This document shows, piece after piece, positions 23,397 through 25,270 of a DNA stretch of 25,270 nucleotides. The notes under the pieces were generated by a model that saw only the letters and a program-made list of their open reading frames with translations, did no database searches and was not told the origin of the DNA. The stretch's first letter is position 1, and each line of letters opens with the position of its first letter. Position numbers and translations under genes: made by a program. This stretch comes from Actinomyces sp. HMSC035G02. Lineage in GTDB: Bacteria; Actinomycetota; Actinomycetes; Actinomycetales; Actinomycetaceae. Location of the stretch: the NCBI GenBank assembly GCA_001838165.1, contig KV835893.1, positions 3,031-28,300 on the forward strand, written 5' to 3'.

Positions 23397-23693
23397 TCAA
23401 CGCTGCGTCGTGGAAGAGGTAGCCTGCGCGTCGACCGTCGTCGGCTCGGAAGCGGGGGCGCCGAACAGGCGTTCCTTCACGGCGTCGGCAACCTTATCGG
23501 TCACCTGTTCGCCGCCCGCACGCACGAGGTCGGACATCTTCTGACCCGCCGCATCCAGGGGGCGGGCAACGATCGGGAAACGGCGCAGCTTCGAGGCGCT
23601 CGCGCGGATCTGCTCGTAGCGCTCGCGGCCTGCTCGGGTGCCCAGGACGTATCCGATGCCAACTCCGATGAGGATTCCAGTCTTGGTTCCCAT
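23397..23693 (-). CDS. Small YtxH-like membrane protein
   Basis: A 98-residue protein with one short N-terminal glycine-rich hydrophobic segment (KTGILIGVGIGYVLG), then RAGRERYEQIR, an amphipathic middle and a Thr/Ser-rich tail. This pattern is common in actinobacterial YtxH-domain small proteins of unknown function. AGAAGGA lies before the ATG at 23693. A longer frame upstream starts in the divergent promoter region and lacks a ribosome site. It precedes the iron transporter gene by 20 nt, so the two may be co-expressed. Confidence 0.75.
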   Translation of the reverse strand: MGTKTGILIGVGIGYVLGTRAGRERYEQIRASASKLRRFPIVARPLDAAGQKMSDLVRAGGEQVTDKVADAVKERLFGAPASEPTTVDAQATSSTTQR

Positions 23694-23790
23694 GAATGTC
23701 CTTCTCTCGCTGCAAGTGGTGGGGATTCCCGTCGTGGCGGGTGTTTCGCAATTCCTGTGGGCGCGGCTCTCACCGGCGCGTATGCGTCCC

Positions 23791-23796
23791 ATCTTA
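23791..23796 (-). promoter_or_regulatory. Candidate -10 box for the YtxH-like/VIT operon
   Basis: TAAGAT on the minus strand lies 97 nt before the ATG in the 249-bp divergent gap (23694-23942). No -35 match was seen. The rest of the gap holds no gene I can support. Confidence 0.3.
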
Positions 23797-23930
23797 GTGG
23801 CGCTGTCCGCCGCGCCGCACGATCCTCACCTAGAGTGGGGATTATTCACGGATGCTTCTCGTCTCAGGTATCCCCTTGTCACATTCGTGCACAGTGTGGG
23901 CCCCTCTTTTCCTGAGCGGTCCTCACACGC

Positions 23931-23936
23931 TATGTT
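23931..23936 (+). promoter_or_regulatory. Candidate -10 box, leaderless start for the hydrolase-fold gene
   Basis: TATGTT ends 6 nt before the GTG at 23943. No Shine-Dalgarno site precedes the GTG, so transcription probably starts at the codon itself. Confidence 0.42.
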
Positions 23937-23942
23937 TATGGC

Positions 23943-24785
23943 GTGAGCCAGATAACGATTGAGACGCCCCGGGGAGTATCCCTCTCCGGTACATTCACGC
24001 GTCCTGTGGACTGCCGCGACGCCGCGGTGATCTTTTCTCACACCTTTTTGTCGGACCGTCACGCATCGGGCATGTTCGACTCACTCGGTCGTGCACTGCG
24101 TCGCGCGGGCTATGCCACCCTCACCTTCGACTACTCCGGCCACGGTGCCTCGGGCGACGAAATTATCGCTTTCGATCCCCTCATCGAAGACTTCCGCTCC
24201 GCGTCCGGCTGGCTCGTCGACCAGGGCTTCGCGCGCCAAATCTGCGTCGGCCACGAGTTCGGCGCCGCCGTCGCGCTGCGCTCGCGCCCGCCCGCCGTGC
24301 AGACATACGTGCTGGTCTCCCCGGTCCTCGGCCCCCTGTCCTACGACTGGAACCTCGTGTTCTCCGACGTGCAGCTCTCCGACCTCGAGCACCATGGGGC
24401 GACGACCGTGCCCGACGACTCCGAGTCCGTGCGCCAGCAGTTCACCATCTCCAAGCGCACCCTCGCCGACATGTCCATGGTCTCCGGCGAGAAAGCCCTG
24501 CGTGGCCTCAGCGTTCCTGTGCTTATCACGCATGACTCCTTCGATGAGGAGACCGGTCTGCTCGACCGCACACGCGAGGTCTTCCACCTGCTGCCCGACG
24601 GCTCCCTCGTTGAAATGACCGCCGCCCCCGATGGCATCGCGGGCGAGTACACGCCGGTCGACGGCGTGCCCGTCATTGACGAGGCCGTGGATCGCGCGCT
24701 CGCGGCCTCCGGTTGGGCGCACCTGCCCGCCCTGGCGGATGTCGCCGCCGAATGGGCGAGCCGCTGGGTGCCCGTGAGTCGCTGA
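23943..24785 (+). CDS. Alpha/beta-hydrolase-fold protein lacking the catalytic serine
   Basis: A 280-residue protein with the alpha/beta-hydrolase layout: oxyanion-side SHTFLSDRH (32-40), FDYSGHGASG (62-71) typical of serine aminopeptidase S33-like hydrolases, and a nucleophile-elbow position CVGHEFGAA (101-109). The usual GxSxG is GHEFG, with Glu105 in place of Ser. The C-terminal region after THDSFDEETG lacks the usual catalytic His-plus-hydrophobic segment; MTAAPDGIAGE stands there instead. This looks like a non-catalytic relative or one with another chemistry. The GTG at 23943 is used because an ATG at 23938 hits a stop at once. It is transcribed divergently from the YtxH-like gene. Confidence 0.8.
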   Translation: MSQITIETPRGVSLSGTFTRPVDCRDAAVIFSHTFLSDRHASGMFDSLGRALRRAGYATLTFDYSGHGASGDEIIAFDPLIEDFRSASGWLVDQGFARQICVGHEFGAAVALRSRPPAVQTYVLVSPVLGPLSYDWNLVFSDVQLSDLEHHGATTVPDDSESVRQQFTISKRTLADMSMVSGEKALRGLSVPVLITHDSFDEETGLLDRTREVFHLLPDGSLVEMTAAPDGIAGEYTPVDGVPVIDEAVDRALAASGWAHLPALADVAAEWASRWVPVSR

Positions 24786-24827
24786 TCGCCTGATTTCCTG
24801 CGGTGCTTGTTGTGCCGCTGGTGTTCC

Positions 24828-24930
24828 GGGCGCCGGAGGGCCCGGCCGCCCGCGAGATCGCCACACGCGAGCTTCGCTCGGAGTGGTCGATCTCGAAGCC
24901 CGCCCGTGCCCTCCGGTCCCTCCGGCGCCC
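24828..24930. terminator. Large nested hairpin (about 103 bp) after the hydrolase-fold gene
   Basis: The outer stem GGGCGCCGGAGGG (24828-24840) pairs perfectly with 24918-24930. A middle stem CGAGATCG (24853-24860) pairs with CGATCTCG (24888-24895). CCAC (24861-24864) pairs with GTGG (24883-24886) past one bulged T, and CGAGC (24868-24872) pairs with GCTCG (24876-24880) around a TTC loop. It begins 42 nt after the stop codon. It may be a terminator or a structured RNA. The rest of 24786-25270 contains only element copy 8; no gene is supportable. Confidence 0.6.
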
Positions 24931-25037
24931 TTCACACCGGCGGCGCCTTCGGTGCTGTGTGGTGTCGACCAGGCCCTGCTGCCAGTCCCACTTCATCCCG
25001 AGCCGTCGAACCCTCATTGCTGAGTCCACATTCAATT

Positions 25038-25142
25038 TCGCATGCAATTCCCCCGCGACTATTTCAAACATTGAATTCACAGCGTTGAAATTGCAATGTT
25101 TTCAGACGTTATTGAATCTTCTTCCAATTGAATTGCATGCGA
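25038..25142 (+). repeat. Inverted-repeat intergenic element, copy 8 (ATGC arm type)
   Basis: Arms TCGCATGCAATTC at 25038-25050 and GAATTGCATGCGA at 25130-25142 are exact complements. The core at about 25061-25102 aligns to the other copies (ATTTCAAACATTGAATTCAC then AGCGTTGAAATTGCAATG). The right flank CGACTTTT gives plus orientation. The nearest upstream gene, on the same strand, ends at 24785. Confidence 0.85.
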
Positions 25143-25270
25143 CTTTTCTGAGGCCTGGCTCCGCCGTGACCTTCGGGCTCTGTGGTCAGGTTCTGCGTCT
25201 TGAGGTGCGCTCGGTTTCTCTGGTGTCCTCCATGCTGGGGTGCTCCCGGGGGTTGCGTGAAAGAAAGATC

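Noticed and set aside
158..25142. CRISPR array made of the repeated elements
   Set aside because: The copies are kilobases apart, have arms rather than identical direct repeats with unique spacers, and no cas genes are present.

Overview
The window is about 25 kb of GC-rich DNA from an actinobacterium, most likely an oral or mucosal member of the Actinomycetaceae (Schaalia/Actinomyces type). The main evidence is a sortase-assembled fimbrial locus with a FimA-like LPLTG pilin and a class C sortase. Supporting evidence is the codon bias, the GTG starts and TANNNT-type -10 boxes. The genus is an inference from protein character, not from a search.

Layout: 1-866 holds no gene. It has a GC-rich direct repeat and hairpin, two copies of an inverted-repeat element, and the AT-rich promoter/leader of the first adhesin. 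867-9572 (+) is the fimbrial locus: LPKAG-anchored adhesin, FimA-like shaft pilin, palindromic hairpin, class C sortase, second hairpin, and a second adhesin (LPNSG) paralogous to the first. 9918-11254 (+) has an MTA/SAH-nucleosidase-like protein and a low-molecular-weight tyrosine phosphatase. 11422-16025 (-) has a DUF559 nuclease-like protein, a CcdA-thioredoxin fusion, a P-loop nucleoside kinase overlapping a phosphoribosyltransferase gene, and a SprT-like metalloprotein. 16022-20902 (-) is a long HrpA RNA helicase. 21171-23693 (-) has an ADP-ribosylglycohydrolase, a ferritin-like/VIT1 iron transporter and a small YtxH-like membrane protein. 23943-24785 (+) is an alpha/beta-hydrolase-fold protein that has lost catalytic residues. 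No gene was found in 24786-25270, but it holds a very large nested hairpin and another copy of the repeat.

The most notable feature is a family of eight intergenic elements, 83-116 bp each (158, 297, 9722, 11309, 12426, 15388, 20987, 25038). Each is bounded by long perfect inverted arms (CGCACGTAATT...AATTACGTGCG, or CGCATGCAATT...AATTGCATGCG). Seven share a gap-free core of about 42 nt containing a small TTTCAA/TTGAAA dyad and a repeated TTGAAAT. Bases in opposite arms change together between the two arm types. Read in one consistent orientation, every copy with a visible upstream gene lies downstream of a gene on its own strand, and one overlaps a stop codon. This fits a dispersed, structured 3'-end RNA or terminator, or a REP/MITE-like family. 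I do not recognise it as a named family.

Functionally, the fimbrial genes form a pilus assembly unit. The sortase polymerises the FimA-like shaft, and the two related adhesins are candidate alternative tip subunits. The other genes are nucleotide salvage, redox, iron and RNA-processing functions with no visible tie to the fimbriae.
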